In this document: positions 26,573 through 34,916 of the stretch, one piece after another | How the letters are laid out: the number at the start of each line of letters is the position of its first letter | How positions within the stretch are numbered: position 1 is the first letter of the stretch | Origin: Brachyspira sp. SAP_772 | GTDB lineage: Bacteria; Spirochaetota; Brachyspiria; Brachyspirales; Brachyspiraceae | Length of the DNA: 64,000 bases | Direction: 5' to 3' | Assembly: GCF_009755885.1 (NCBI RefSeq) | Contig: NZ_VYIX01000003.1 | Location: 68 to 64,067, forward strand | The notes under the pieces: model-generated | Database searches by the model: none | Seen by the model: only the letters and a program-made list of their open reading frames with translations | What the model was told of the DNA's origin: nothing | Program-made: the position numbers and the translations under genes

Positions 26573-27535
26573 TTACCAAGTTTCTTTAATTTTTTTAAGT
26601 ATATCTTCTGTTAATTTTATAGTATTTACATCATTTTCCACAGAGACAAATCTTTTATCTTTGCCTAGTATACAATTAGCAAAATGCTCGTCTTCCAATT
26701 TTAATGGATTATCTCTGTGAATGAATACTCTTTCAATAATTGATTCTTGAGTATAATTAATTCCTATGGAAGTTTTTATTTTGCTTTCGCTGCTTGCTTG
26801 TCTGTGTATTGTGATATCTTGAGTGGCATAATCTAATATAAAATAAGCATCTTCTGTACTTATAGCTAAAGTTCTAATTTTCTCTTGTGTGATTCTGCTT
26901 GCACTTATTGTTGCTATAGTTTCATCTTCAAACTCTAATAAAGCACTTGCAATATCTTCGTTGTTTGTTCTCACTCTCTTTCCGCTTGCAGAAAATCTTA
27001 TAACAGGCTTTTTCACAAGAGAAGTTACTATATCCAAATCATGAATCATTATATCAAATACAACACCTACATCTGTGATACGCGGTGTAAATGGTGCCAA
27101 TCTTCTTGCTTCTATTAAATAAGGTTTTTCTATGATATGATGAAGCTCTTGAACTGCTCCGTTAAATCTTTCAACGTGTCCTACTTGAAGTATTACATTT
27201 TTTTTATTTACTATCTCTTGTAATTCTTTAGCTTGTGCATAGGTTTCTGTCATGGGCTTTTCTACTAATACATGTTTGCCTTTTTCTAATGCTTTTTTTG
27301 CTATTTCAAAATGAAACTTCGTTGGACTTGCTATTATTACTGCATCTGCATTATCTATAGCTTCATCTAAACTTTTAAATTTATCAATATTATATTTATT
27401 AGCTACTTCATTGAGATGATTTTCATCGGCATCATATATACCTGTTAAATTAATACTATCTATTTGACTCATAACATTAAGGTGAAATTGCCCCATTCTG
27501 CCTACACCTATAAGAGAAATATTTACTTTATCCAT
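26573..27535 (-). CDS. Gfo/Idh/MocA family NAD(P)-dependent oxidoreductase
   Basis: 320 residues: an N-terminal Rossmann fold (ISLIGVGRMGQFHLNVM, residues 5-21), the family EKP motif (LVEKPMTETYAQAKEL, about 95), and a C-terminal alpha/beta dimer domain with MIHDLDIVTSL, which holds the catalytic-histidine region. Substrates of the family are sugars or sugar-like compounds, for example myo-inositol or UDP-sugars. The VFDIMIHDLDIV wording fits several subgroups, including UDP-GlcNAc 3-dehydrogenase GnnA, but I cannot assign the substrate. It is the gene upstream of the mglB pair, yet separated by a promoter. Confidence 0.85.
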   Translation of the reverse strand: MDKVNISLIGVGRMGQFHLNVMSQIDSINLTGIYDADENHLNEVANKYNIDKFKSLDEAIDNADAVIIASPTKFHFEIAKKALEKGKHVLVEKPMTETYAQAKELQEIVNKKNVILQVGHVERFNGAVQELHHIIEKPYLIEARRLAPFTPRITDVGVVFDIMIHDLDIVTSLVKKPVIRFSASGKRVRTNNEDIASALLEFEDETIATISASRITQEKIRTLAISTEDAYFILDYATQDITIHRQASSESKIKTSIGINYTQESIIERVFIHRDNPLKLEDEHFANCILGKDKRFVSVENDVNTIKLTEDILKKIKETW

Positions 27536-27726
27536 TATAATAATATCCTTTTATACACAAAAATTTAATTATAAAGATTATAATTATAATATAGTAAAAT
27601 TCAATAACAAATTGATATTTTATTTAAGAATAATTGATTATATAGCATAATAAACACTTTAATATAGAAAGTTTATAAAAAATAATATATACTAATAAAA
27701 AATTAAAATTTTAGGAATATAGAATA

Positions 27727-28836
27727 ATGGGAAGCGTATTTGGAAATAATTTGAAATTAAGCATATTTGGAGAATCTCACGGTGAGGCTATAGGCTGTGT
27801 ATTGGATGGATTTCCTTATGGAATAAATATAGATAATAATTTTATAGAAAGTGAAATGGAGAGAAGAAGAGCTAAAAACAACAAACTCTCTACTACAAGG
27901 CAAGAAAGCGATAAAGTTGAAATATTATCAGGTATTTTAGACAATATAAGCACAGGTATGCCTATAGCTTCTATTATAAAAAACGAAAACAAAAGAAGCT
28001 CTGATTATTCTAATTTAAAAGTTGTGCCTAGACCATCTCATAGTGATTATACTGCTATGCTTAGATATGAAGGTTTTAATGATATAAGAGGAGGCGGGCA
28101 TTTTTCTGGAAGGCTTACTGCTCCTTTAGTATTTGCTGGTGCTTTAGCTAAACTCGCTCTTAAAGAAAAGTTTGATATTAATATAGCAGGACACATAAAA
28201 CAAATATACAATATAAAAGACAAATATCCTAATAATGAACTTCCAAGTTATGAGGAGTTTATAAAAAATTATGATAAAGAATTGAGTGTGTTTGATGATG
28301 ATGCTATGGAGAAAATGATTAGCACAATAGAGAAAGCTAAACTTGATATGGACTCTGTGGGTGGAATTATAACGGCAGTTGCTTTTAATGTGCCTGCTGG
28401 ATTTGGCGACCCTTTTTATTCTTCTATAGAGAGCAGAATTGCTTCGTCCATGTTTGCTGTACCTGCAGTAAAAGGTGTAGAGTTTGGAATTGGTTTTGAT
28501 TTTGTAAACTACAAAGCAAGCGAGTGTAATGATGCATACACCATAAAAGAAAACAACAACATAAAAACTATAGAAACAAAAACTAACAATAATGGCGGAA
28601 TATTGGGTGGTATTTCTAATGGAATGCCTATAGTTGTAAATGCGGCAATAAAGCCTACCCCTTCTATTTCTAAAGAGCAATTAACATTAAACATAGAAAC
28701 AAAAGAAGAAGAAATTTTAACTATAAAAGGACGTCATGACCCTTGCATTGCTGTAAGGGCTGTTGCGGTTGTAGAAGCTGCACTTGCTATAAGCATACTT
28801 GATTTATGTTTGGACATGAAAGGAAAGATATATTAA
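27727..28836 (+). CDS. aroC: Chorismate synthase
   Basis: 369-residue FMN-dependent enzyme of the last step of the shikimate pathway (EPSP to chorismate). Family signatures are clear: GESHGEAIGCVLDG near the N-terminus, RPSHSDYTAMLRY, RGGGHFSGRLTAPLVFAGAL, and GISNGMPIVVNAAIKPTPSI with the C-terminal RHDPCIAVRAVAVVEAALA. It stands alone in the window; no other aro genes are adjacent. It has a weak ribosome-binding site (TAGGAATATAGAATAATG). Confidence 0.95.
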   Translation: MGSVFGNNLKLSIFGESHGEAIGCVLDGFPYGINIDNNFIESEMERRRAKNNKLSTTRQESDKVEILSGILDNISTGMPIASIIKNENKRSSDYSNLKVVPRPSHSDYTAMLRYEGFNDIRGGGHFSGRLTAPLVFAGALAKLALKEKFDINIAGHIKQIYNIKDKYPNNELPSYEEFIKNYDKELSVFDDDAMEKMISTIEKAKLDMDSVGGIITAVAFNVPAGFGDPFYSSIESRIASSMFAVPAVKGVEFGIGFDFVNYKASECNDAYTIKENNNIKTIETKTNNNGGILGGISNGMPIVVNAAIKPTPSISKEQLTLNIETKEEEILTIKGRHDPCIAVRAVAVVEAALAISILDLCLDMKGKIY

Positions 28837-28875
28837 TTATATTTTTATAAATTATAATTATCAACTTTTTCTAAC

Positions 28876-29070
28876 AATAAAGTTTTTTTCTTATTGGTAC
28901 GCTTCGCGAAAATACAAGTGTGTTAACTTTATATATTTGGAATATGAATAAAATATAATATAATACCTGTATTTTAGGTTAGGAAATGCAGTTCTTTTGG
29001 TTCTTTTATACCAATACCGAGTAGGTGCCTATCGGCAAAAGAACTGGGGGTGCGGGGGCTAGTCCCCGAA
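28876..29070 (+). repeat. Intergenic hairpin repeat, copy 4
   Basis: Module A is reduced to a remnant (28876-28925, ACGCTTCGCGAAA). Module B (28986-29070) is complete, with an expanded arm: GGTTCTTTTATACC, then CCGAGTAGG-TG-CCTATCGG, closed by CAAAAGAAC, followed by the G-rich GCGGGGGCTAGTCCCC hairpin. It occupies the 288-base gap between convergent aroC and mcrC. Confidence 0.82.
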
Positions 29071-29124
29071 AACAATAAAATATAAAAACTAAATTTTGAC
29101 AAACTTGAAAATTTTCAATATACA

Positions 29125-30477
29125 TTAATTAAGCTTAGAGATTAACTCTTTTTCTAAACGCCCCATTGTTTCAATGAAATCTTTTATGTTATTAAAATTA
29201 TCTCCGTTTAATTTTTTTGAAGGAATTTTTAAAGCATATTTATGTATTTCGCAATTAAAATTATTATATTCATTGTTTAGCTTTCCTATAGAAGTCTTTT
29301 CTTTATAATTATCAATTTCAGTAGGATAAATAAATCCAGCCTTTTTGGCATTAAGTGTATAGGCATAAGAGACTATTTGATGTTTGTCGTTTCTGTCTAT
29401 GCTTTCACTGTCTGAATAATTAAGTCTTTTGTATTTAGCATCAAGAACTATATTATTTTTATTGTCGTCTGATAATTTATAAAAATCTGGATACATCCTC
29501 CAGCCATTATTAAGAAGGTTAATGCCGTTTTTTGAATTTCTATTTTCTGCATGAATAAAATTTTCCTTGCCTAAAAAACTATTTAAATATTCTTCAAATA
29601 GCCATGCTCCGTCAAATAACAAACCATATACTGTATTATCCTCTCTTCCATACTTTAACTTTTCATGCCTTAATATTTGAATACATATTTTTCTTAATGG
29701 CTCATATTCATAATAGTAGGGGTGCGATAATTGTTTTAAGTTTTTATTTATAATGCTTTCTCTTTTATTTCTCTCGTAGCTAGGTGTAGAATAAAATATT
29801 TGATGAGTATAATCTTTTATTTCATTATCAAAATTCAAAATATATTTGTTTTTTGTGTTTATATATTCTATGGTGTGTCTTATTAATTGAGTAATATTAT
29901 TATCATAGCTGTATTCTCTAGTGTTATAAGAAATTTTACCATTGAAAGGAATATTGTTTTTGATGTATCTATTAATATCAATAGTGCCTTTAACATTAGA
30001 ATCATTATGTTTTATTAATTTATATTGCCTAAAAAGCCCCTGTCTTAATGCTCTCTTAAAAAAACTAATAAACATATAAATTAAAAAATCAAATGAATCA
30101 TCATAATCCTTATTATGCTCCAAATTAACAACATTAAGAGAAAGCACTTTCATAAGCATGTAATGTAGAAAATAATCTTCATTATCATTGAAAGCAAATC
30201 TTGAAGAAATTTTTATTTGTGTATTATTGTAGCTAATAAAGCCCATTATATTGTTAGTGTATATACTATCATTAATAATATCAAATATTCTGCTGTCTTC
30301 TTCTAAGTCCTTACTTTTTTTAATAGAGTTAGGAAATATGATAATATTATCTTTTATAGCTGATATAGTTTTGCCTGAAATTTCTTTTATTGAGATTATA
30401 TCTTCTTCTGAAATATTGTTATGTATTTCATGTTTAGTATTATCTTTTAATTTAATAATTTTATTGTTGATATTCAT
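29125..30477 (-). CDS. mcrC: McrC nuclease subunit of a type IV (5-methylcytosine) restriction system
   Basis: 450 residues. The C-terminal third has a PD-(D/E)xK nuclease core: LLFDGAWLFEEYLNSFLG near 290, WRMYPDFYKL and NIVLDAKYKRL near 340, then HQIVSYAYTL. The N-terminal half matches the McrC DNA/McrB-contact region (RALRQGLFRQYKL, then NVKGTIDINRY). McrC supplies the cleavage activity when activated by the McrB GTPase ring on methylated DNA. It is the second gene after mcrB, but 103 bases away with a repeat hairpin in the gap. No DNA methyltransferase is beside it, as expected for type IV. Confidence 0.85.
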   Translation of the reverse strand: MNINNKIIKLKDNTKHEIHNNISEEDIISIKEISGKTISAIKDNIIIFPNSIKKSKDLEEDSRIFDIINDSIYTNNIMGFISYNNTQIKISSRFAFNDNEDYFLHYMLMKVLSLNVVNLEHNKDYDDSFDFLIYMFISFFKRALRQGLFRQYKLIKHNDSNVKGTIDINRYIKNNIPFNGKISYNTREYSYDNNITQLIRHTIEYINTKNKYILNFDNEIKDYTHQIFYSTPSYERNKRESIINKNLKQLSHPYYYEYEPLRKICIQILRHEKLKYGREDNTVYGLLFDGAWLFEEYLNSFLGKENFIHAENRNSKNGINLLNNGWRMYPDFYKLSDDNKNNIVLDAKYKRLNYSDSESIDRNDKHQIVSYAYTLNAKKAGFIYPTEIDNYKEKTSIGKLNNEYNNFNCEIHKYALKIPSKKLNGDNFNNIKDFIETMGRLEKELISKLN

Positions 30478-30507
30478 TTTTTATTTATACATACTAAAAA
30501 TTTGTAT

Positions 30508-30556
30508 TTTTTTTTATTGTTCTTTTTCCCGCCGCAAAAAGAACCAAAAAGTGCAA
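30508..30556 (+). repeat. Intergenic hairpin repeat, copy 5 (module A only)
   Basis: Module A with the perfect 9-bp stem GTTCTTTTT / AAAAAGAAC around CCCGCCGC (30519-30544), followed by the conserved CAAAAAGTGC tail. It is the only copy lying inside a gene pair that should be one operon (mcrB-mcrC). No T run follows on either strand, so it is not an ordinary terminator. Confidence 0.8.
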
Positions 30557-30580
30557 ATTAATTATAATTGATATTCTTTT

Positions 30581-33001
30581 TTAATCAGCTTTTTCTTTTA
30601 CTATAAACTTTTTTAATTCATCAAGTTTACTTTCGGCATCGGGCATACCCCTCAAGTAGTCAAACAAAAGCCCTTTCAAATGATTCTCCCACAAACTTTT
30701 AAATGCTGTTTCTTTATTATCGCTTGAACTCTTATAATAATTTTTTAACTTCAAGAAATAAGAAGCCCCTATATGATAGGAAGAATTAAATCCATCAATT
30801 TTCTCTATCGCATCGTTTAAATTATTCATTCTATCAATTGCATCTTTTTTTATACTATCATCTAAATCTTTTAATATACTCTCTTGTGTATCAATAGCCT
30901 TAACCTCTTTCCAAGCGAACCTCCTACGCATAGCAAAGTCCATACTCTCAACGCTTCTGTCAATATCATTCATAGTGCCTATTATATAAACATTCTCTGG
31001 CACAAAGAAACCATCTTCAAAATAATCATCTTCTTCTTTATTAATTAAATTATTATATTGTGTTTTTACTTTTCCTTTAATGCCTCTATATCCGGGGTCT
31101 ATAGCAAAGAATAACTCACCGAAAATTTTTGAAATCTCTCCTCTATTTATTTCATCTATAATGAATACAAAATTTTTCTTTTCAATTTTTTCTACAGTAT
31201 TATTATCATTTAATTCTTTTTCTATTTCATAATTATATTTTTCATAGAATGCTCTCAAAAAACCGTAAAAATATGTAATACGAGATTCAAATCCAAATGC
31301 ATCTATTAACATTCTTCTATCCCATTCACTAATGGATTTACTAATAAATATTTTATATAATCTAATCATACCATCTAAACTTTTTTTAATATTATGATTA
31401 CTTTTAGTATCAATATCAAATGATATAGTTGTATCATCCAACAATTCTATTTCTTTTATAGATGCTACTTTTCTTTTAGGATCAATAGAATTTAGTTTAA
31501 ATAGTTTTTCCTGTGATTGATCAATTTCATTTCCAATATCTTCTACAAATTTGAGTAAATTATTTTTTATAATAGCATCTTCATTCAATTCTGAAATATC
31601 TTTTTGACTGTCAATTAAATTTTTAAGTGCCTTTTTACAAAACTCTTTAAAAACACCGTCCTTTCTTTCAAATACAATATTTCCATTATTATTAATAGGT
31701 CTTAACCCCTCAACAAAATCGGTATAATCATAAGAAGGGTGAAACTGCACAAATCCATAATCTGTTTCTTTAAAATTGATATTTTCCATTTCTCCTTCTA
31801 ACAACTTAACGTTTTCTAACAATATCATTCTAATTATATATGAATCTATATCATTTAAATTGTCATCAAAGAATTTCTTTATATTTTTATTTAATTCATA
31901 TATATTATCATTATCTTTTTCTATACCAAATATATTACATATGTTAATCATATCTTTTTTAGGCATCATAGGAAAATATGTATATGGGTGATATGTATTA
32001 TATATTTTTATTGCTAAATAATGATTACGCTTATTAAATACAGAATCTTGATTATCATAATCTTCTGTATTAGCCATGTTATATAATTCTTCGCCTATTT
32101 CTTTTATAAGTTCATTATCAGGCTTATCCGTTTCATTTACTATATTACCTGTTTTTTTATCATAATATAAAATATAATATCTAGAACCTCCTATAGAAAA
32201 ATTATCTAATAATTTTCTATCAAGCCCGAATTCAATCCAATAACAAAAAGAATTATTATCTCCTCTGCCTATAGCATAATCATCTATACTTATATTTTTC
32301 AAACTATCCATAGGAAATTTCTTTATAAACTCTTCTCTTAATTTATCACCTTGTTTTTTTAAATCATCTAAACGCTCTTTATTTTTATTATAATACTCTC
32401 TTATAAACTCTTTATAATCTTTAATATTTTCATTATCCTTCATCATTTCTTTTGCTATATCTTTAGCCAAATAAGTTTTTCCTGTACCCGGTGCCCCTGT
32501 GAGTATGAGGTTATAATCTTCTTTTAAAAGTTTAACATATTCTTCCATACACTTATCCTTTTTAATATTGAAAACATTTAAAATCTTCAAAAACTCTCTT
32601 ATTACTTTTTTATCATATTCATTACTTTTATTTAATTCATATATTGCTGGAGGTGTCTGATTACTTTCATTTGTACAATTTTTATCCCATGATATTTTTT
32701 CTTTTATACGAGTAAATTTTTTTAATTTTCTTGCCTGTATATAACGGTCTTGATAATTATAATGATAAGAATCAGAATCAACAATACCAACAAAATAATC
32801 TTTTCTTTCCCAATTTACTCTTAAACTTATTATTATAATATCTCCTAACTTTACATCATTTTCAAATTTCGCTCCTAATGGCTTATCTTCTTTCCAGCCC
32901 ATTAAAGCAACATTGTCTTTTTCCATCATATTAATAAAATTTTTAATAGGATGCTCTTTTGGCTTAGCTAAAACATTTGGACTAATTACCCAATATCTCA
33001 T
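30581..33001 (-). CDS. mcrB: McrB GTPase subunit of a type IV restriction system
   Basis: 806 residues. The AAA+ core has Walker A GAPGTGKTYLAKD near 168, Walker B FVFIIDEINRGEISK and the McrB-type GTP-specificity motif GTMNDIDRSVE, followed by DFAMRRRFAW. A 300-residue insertion between Walker A and Walker B is Asp/Asn/Lys-rich and helical. The N-terminal 120 residues (MRYWVISPN; DIIIISLRV; DYFVGIVDS) look like a PUA/EVE-type base-recognition domain, a fold that reads modified cytosine in other McrB proteins; this is an inference. It partners with mcrC downstream. An N-terminal SRA domain is not seen. Confidence 0.85.
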   Translation of the reverse strand: MRYWVISPNVLAKPKEHPIKNFINMMEKDNVALMGWKEDKPLGAKFENDVKLGDIIIISLRVNWERKDYFVGIVDSDSYHYNYQDRYIQARKLKKFTRIKEKISWDKNCTNESNQTPPAIYELNKSNEYDKKVIREFLKILNVFNIKKDKCMEEYVKLLKEDYNLILTGAPGTGKTYLAKDIAKEMMKDNENIKDYKEFIREYYNKNKERLDDLKKQGDKLREEFIKKFPMDSLKNISIDDYAIGRGDNNSFCYWIEFGLDRKLLDNFSIGGSRYYILYYDKKTGNIVNETDKPDNELIKEIGEELYNMANTEDYDNQDSVFNKRNHYLAIKIYNTYHPYTYFPMMPKKDMINICNIFGIEKDNDNIYELNKNIKKFFDDNLNDIDSYIIRMILLENVKLLEGEMENINFKETDYGFVQFHPSYDYTDFVEGLRPINNNGNIVFERKDGVFKEFCKKALKNLIDSQKDISELNEDAIIKNNLLKFVEDIGNEIDQSQEKLFKLNSIDPKRKVASIKEIELLDDTTISFDIDTKSNHNIKKSLDGMIRLYKIFISKSISEWDRRMLIDAFGFESRITYFYGFLRAFYEKYNYEIEKELNDNNTVEKIEKKNFVFIIDEINRGEISKIFGELFFAIDPGYRGIKGKVKTQYNNLINKEEDDYFEDGFFVPENVYIIGTMNDIDRSVESMDFAMRRRFAWKEVKAIDTQESILKDLDDSIKKDAIDRMNNLNDAIEKIDGFNSSYHIGASYFLKLKNYYKSSSDNKETAFKSLWENHLKGLLFDYLRGMPDAESKLDELKKFIVKEKAD

Positions 33002-33095
33002 ATATTACTCATTAAAATAAAATTATATTATTTAAGTATATAAAGATTATTTTTTTAATCAATAAACTATATTACACTTTAAAAAAACAAACATA

Positions 33096-33124
33096 TTTAC
33101 TTATATACCCATATATAGTATAAT
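33096..33124 (+). promoter_or_regulatory. Predicted promoter of a tiny membrane-peptide gene
   Basis: TTTACT (33096-33101), 17-bp spacer, perfect TATAAT (33119-33124). It precedes the AAGGAG ribosome-binding site at 33138-33143. The -35 is a 4/6 match. Confidence 0.45.
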
Positions 33125-33149
33125 AAAATAAAAAACATAAGGAGAATAT

Positions 33150-33233
33150 ATGTGAGGAGTAGCTTGCTTAATCGGTCTGATTATAGCTGGAATTATTAGC
33201 TTAATTGATAAAATAAAAGGAAAAAAAGAGTAA
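33150..33233 (+). pseudogene. Tiny hydrophobic-peptide reading frame with TGA as second codon
   Basis: ATG at 33150 has an ideal ribosome-binding site (AAGGAG, six bases away), yet the second codon is TGA. Apart from that, the frame runs 26 codons to TAA at 33231-33233 and encodes GVACLIGLIIAGIISL followed by a Lys-rich tail (IDKIKGKKE). That is a single membrane helix with a basic end, the form of small membrane peptides, including some type I toxins. It may be a TGG-to-TGA mutant (pseudogene), a recoded codon, or coincidence. A GTG at 33152 in another frame gives a 15-residue peptide with no such character. Confidence 0.4.
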
Positions 33234-33234
33234 A

Positions 33235-33642
33235 TTATCTATATTTATTTAATAATTCATCTATTAATTTAATTTTATCTTTATTTTTTATATGATAAAA
33301 TTTGCCTATTGTAGTAGGAAAATAATCTTCTTCTTTTAATTTATATATTTTCACTTTAGCAGCTATCACCCAATTAGAAACATTAACTCTCTCAATTTCA
33401 TTTTTATTAAATTTAATATTGAAGTTGTCAAGAGAATCGGAATCAGTTAAAGCCTCAGCAACGGCAACCGCAGTTAAACCATCGGCTATCATTATTTTAC
33501 TGCCTTTTAAAAATTTTTTCTCTTTTACTTTTTCAGCTCCAGCCTTCACTTCAGCAAATACAATGTTATGATTATAAAATATATCTAAAAGTTTAATCTC
33601 TCCATGCTCCCCTCTCCTGCTTCCAAATTTCACATACTGCAT
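33235..33642 (-). CDS. Protein of unknown function next to prmC
   Basis: 135 residues, soluble, with no signal peptide. The pattern is alternating strand and helix: EIKLLDIFYNHNIVFAEVKA, then KGSKIMIADGLTAVAVAEAL, and VNVSNWVIAAKVKIYKLKEE. I do not recognise the family. It begins 31 bases after the stop of prmC on the same strand, so it is probably in that transcript. A small nuclease-like or translation-linked role would be guessing. Confidence 0.6.
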   Translation of the reverse strand: MQYVKFGSRRGEHGEIKLLDIFYNHNIVFAEVKAGAEKVKEKKFLKGSKIMIADGLTAVAVAEALTDSDSLDNFNIKFNKNEIERVNVSNWVIAAKVKIYKLKEEDYFPTTIGKFYHIKNKDKIKLIDELLNKYR

Positions 33643-33673
33643 ATTATTTGTTCTCCTTAAATTTATTATCTAA

Positions 33674-34540
33674 TCAATTTATATCATCACAAACAAGAAA
33701 CCTATCCTTACCGCTTAAATCTTTTTTTACTAATACATTTTTTATATTAAGAGAATCGCATATATCAATTAATGCCTCTCCCTGATCATAGCCTATTTCA
33801 AAAAAGAAAGCCCCATTATCTTTTAAATATTTTTTTATTACACTTAAAAAACTCTTATAAAAATCAAGCCCATCATAACCGGAATATAATGAATTTTGAG
33901 GCTCGAAGTCTAAATCTTTCTGAAGAGAATCTTTATCTCTTAATGGCACATAAGGAGCATTTGAAACAATTATATCGAATCTTGTTTCTGGCGTAAAAGT
34001 TAAAGCATCAGTATTTATTATATTAATAGATTTTTCATCACCCAATATACTAATAGCATTTTTCTTTATAACTCCAAAAGCACTTTGGCTAATTTCAATA
34101 GTTGTAATATCAATATTTTTGTTTTGCTCTAAAAATATTTTTTTTAATGTTATTGCTATGTTTCCGCTTCCGCCTCCAATGTCGCATATTGAAATATTAT
34201 TTTTATCTTTCGTATAATCTAATACCAAATCAATAAGCTCTTCAGTTTCTGGTCTTGGTATTAATACATTATTATCCACATAAAAATTAAACCCGTAAAA
34301 CTCTTTTTTATTTATAATATAGGAAATAGGCTCATAATTAAGCCTTCTTTCAATTAATTCTTCTATATTATTAATCTCTTCTTGAGTTAATTCTCTTAAT
34401 GCATCCGTTATCAATTTGATTTTATTTATATTTAAAACATGCATTATAATAGTTTGTGCTTCTATATAAGAAACTTTATAATCATCATTTATTTTTTCTA
34501 ATATTTTAGCATATTTTACCAAAGCATCATTAATATTCAT
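33674..34540 (-). CDS. prmC: Release-factor glutamine methyltransferase PrmC (HemK family)
   Basis: 288 residues, SAM-dependent methyltransferase that modifies the GGQ glutamine of release factors 1 and 2. The N-terminal helical domain is present, then FYGFNFYVDNNVLIPRPETE, motif I ICDIGGGSGNIAITL and the motif IV segment IIVSNAPYVPLRD. The usual PrmC motif is NPPY; here Pro is Ala (NAPY). C-terminal GYDGLDFYKSFL and FFEIGYDQG are normal. No prfA is next to it. The change keeps Asn and Tyr, so activity may be retained. Confidence 0.9.
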   Translation of the reverse strand: MNINDALVKYAKILEKINDDYKVSYIEAQTIIMHVLNINKIKLITDALRELTQEEINNIEELIERRLNYEPISYIINKKEFYGFNFYVDNNVLIPRPETEELIDLVLDYTKDKNNISICDIGGGSGNIAITLKKIFLEQNKNIDITTIEISQSAFGVIKKNAISILGDEKSINIINTDALTFTPETRFDIIVSNAPYVPLRDKDSLQKDLDFEPQNSLYSGYDGLDFYKSFLSVIKKYLKDNGAFFFEIGYDQGEALIDICDSLNIKNVLVKKDLSGKDRFLVCDDIN

Positions 34541-34916
34541 TGTATCTATTCACTTTATCAAACTTTTAATTTAGAATCTGTATTATATAGAATTATAGCA
34601 AAGTTTATAAATAGTGTCTATATAATTTTTTAACATATTTCTAATAATTAATCTAATAATTATTGTACCTATCAATATACAACATTTTTATTTTAAATAA
34701 ACATTGTGAAAAATTACTAGAATTTATAAAAAAATATTGTATAATTTATATACTGCTTTATTTTTTTGAAAAAATTACTATATTATAAGTAGAGACGTTT
34801 GATAATTTTTCTAGGTAGTGTTGATAATTAAAATTTATGAGAAATTAATCGAAAATATATAGTAGTATTAGTAAAACGAAAAATTAGAGTAATACAAATA
34901 TAGAGGTTGTTTTTTT
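34541..34916. other. Divergent intergenic region between prmC and the chemoreceptor gene
   Basis: 376 bases of AT-rich sequence without a gene. The best promoter-like match for the chemoreceptor is TTGATA (34799-34804), an 18-bp spacer and GATAAT (34823-34828), leaving a leader of about 85 bases. A ribosome-binding site GAGG lies nine bases before the ATG at 34917. I do not see a sigma-28 chemotaxis promoter. No repeat module occurs here. Confidence 0.4.

Noticed and set aside
28144-28694. Minus-strand frames opposite aroC.
   Set aside because: Mirror frames of the well-supported chorismate synthase gene, with no family resemblance.
30519-30544. Module A hairpin in the mcrB-mcrC gap considered as a terminator.
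   Set aside because: No T run follows on either strand; the same sequence occurs in gaps without termination need.
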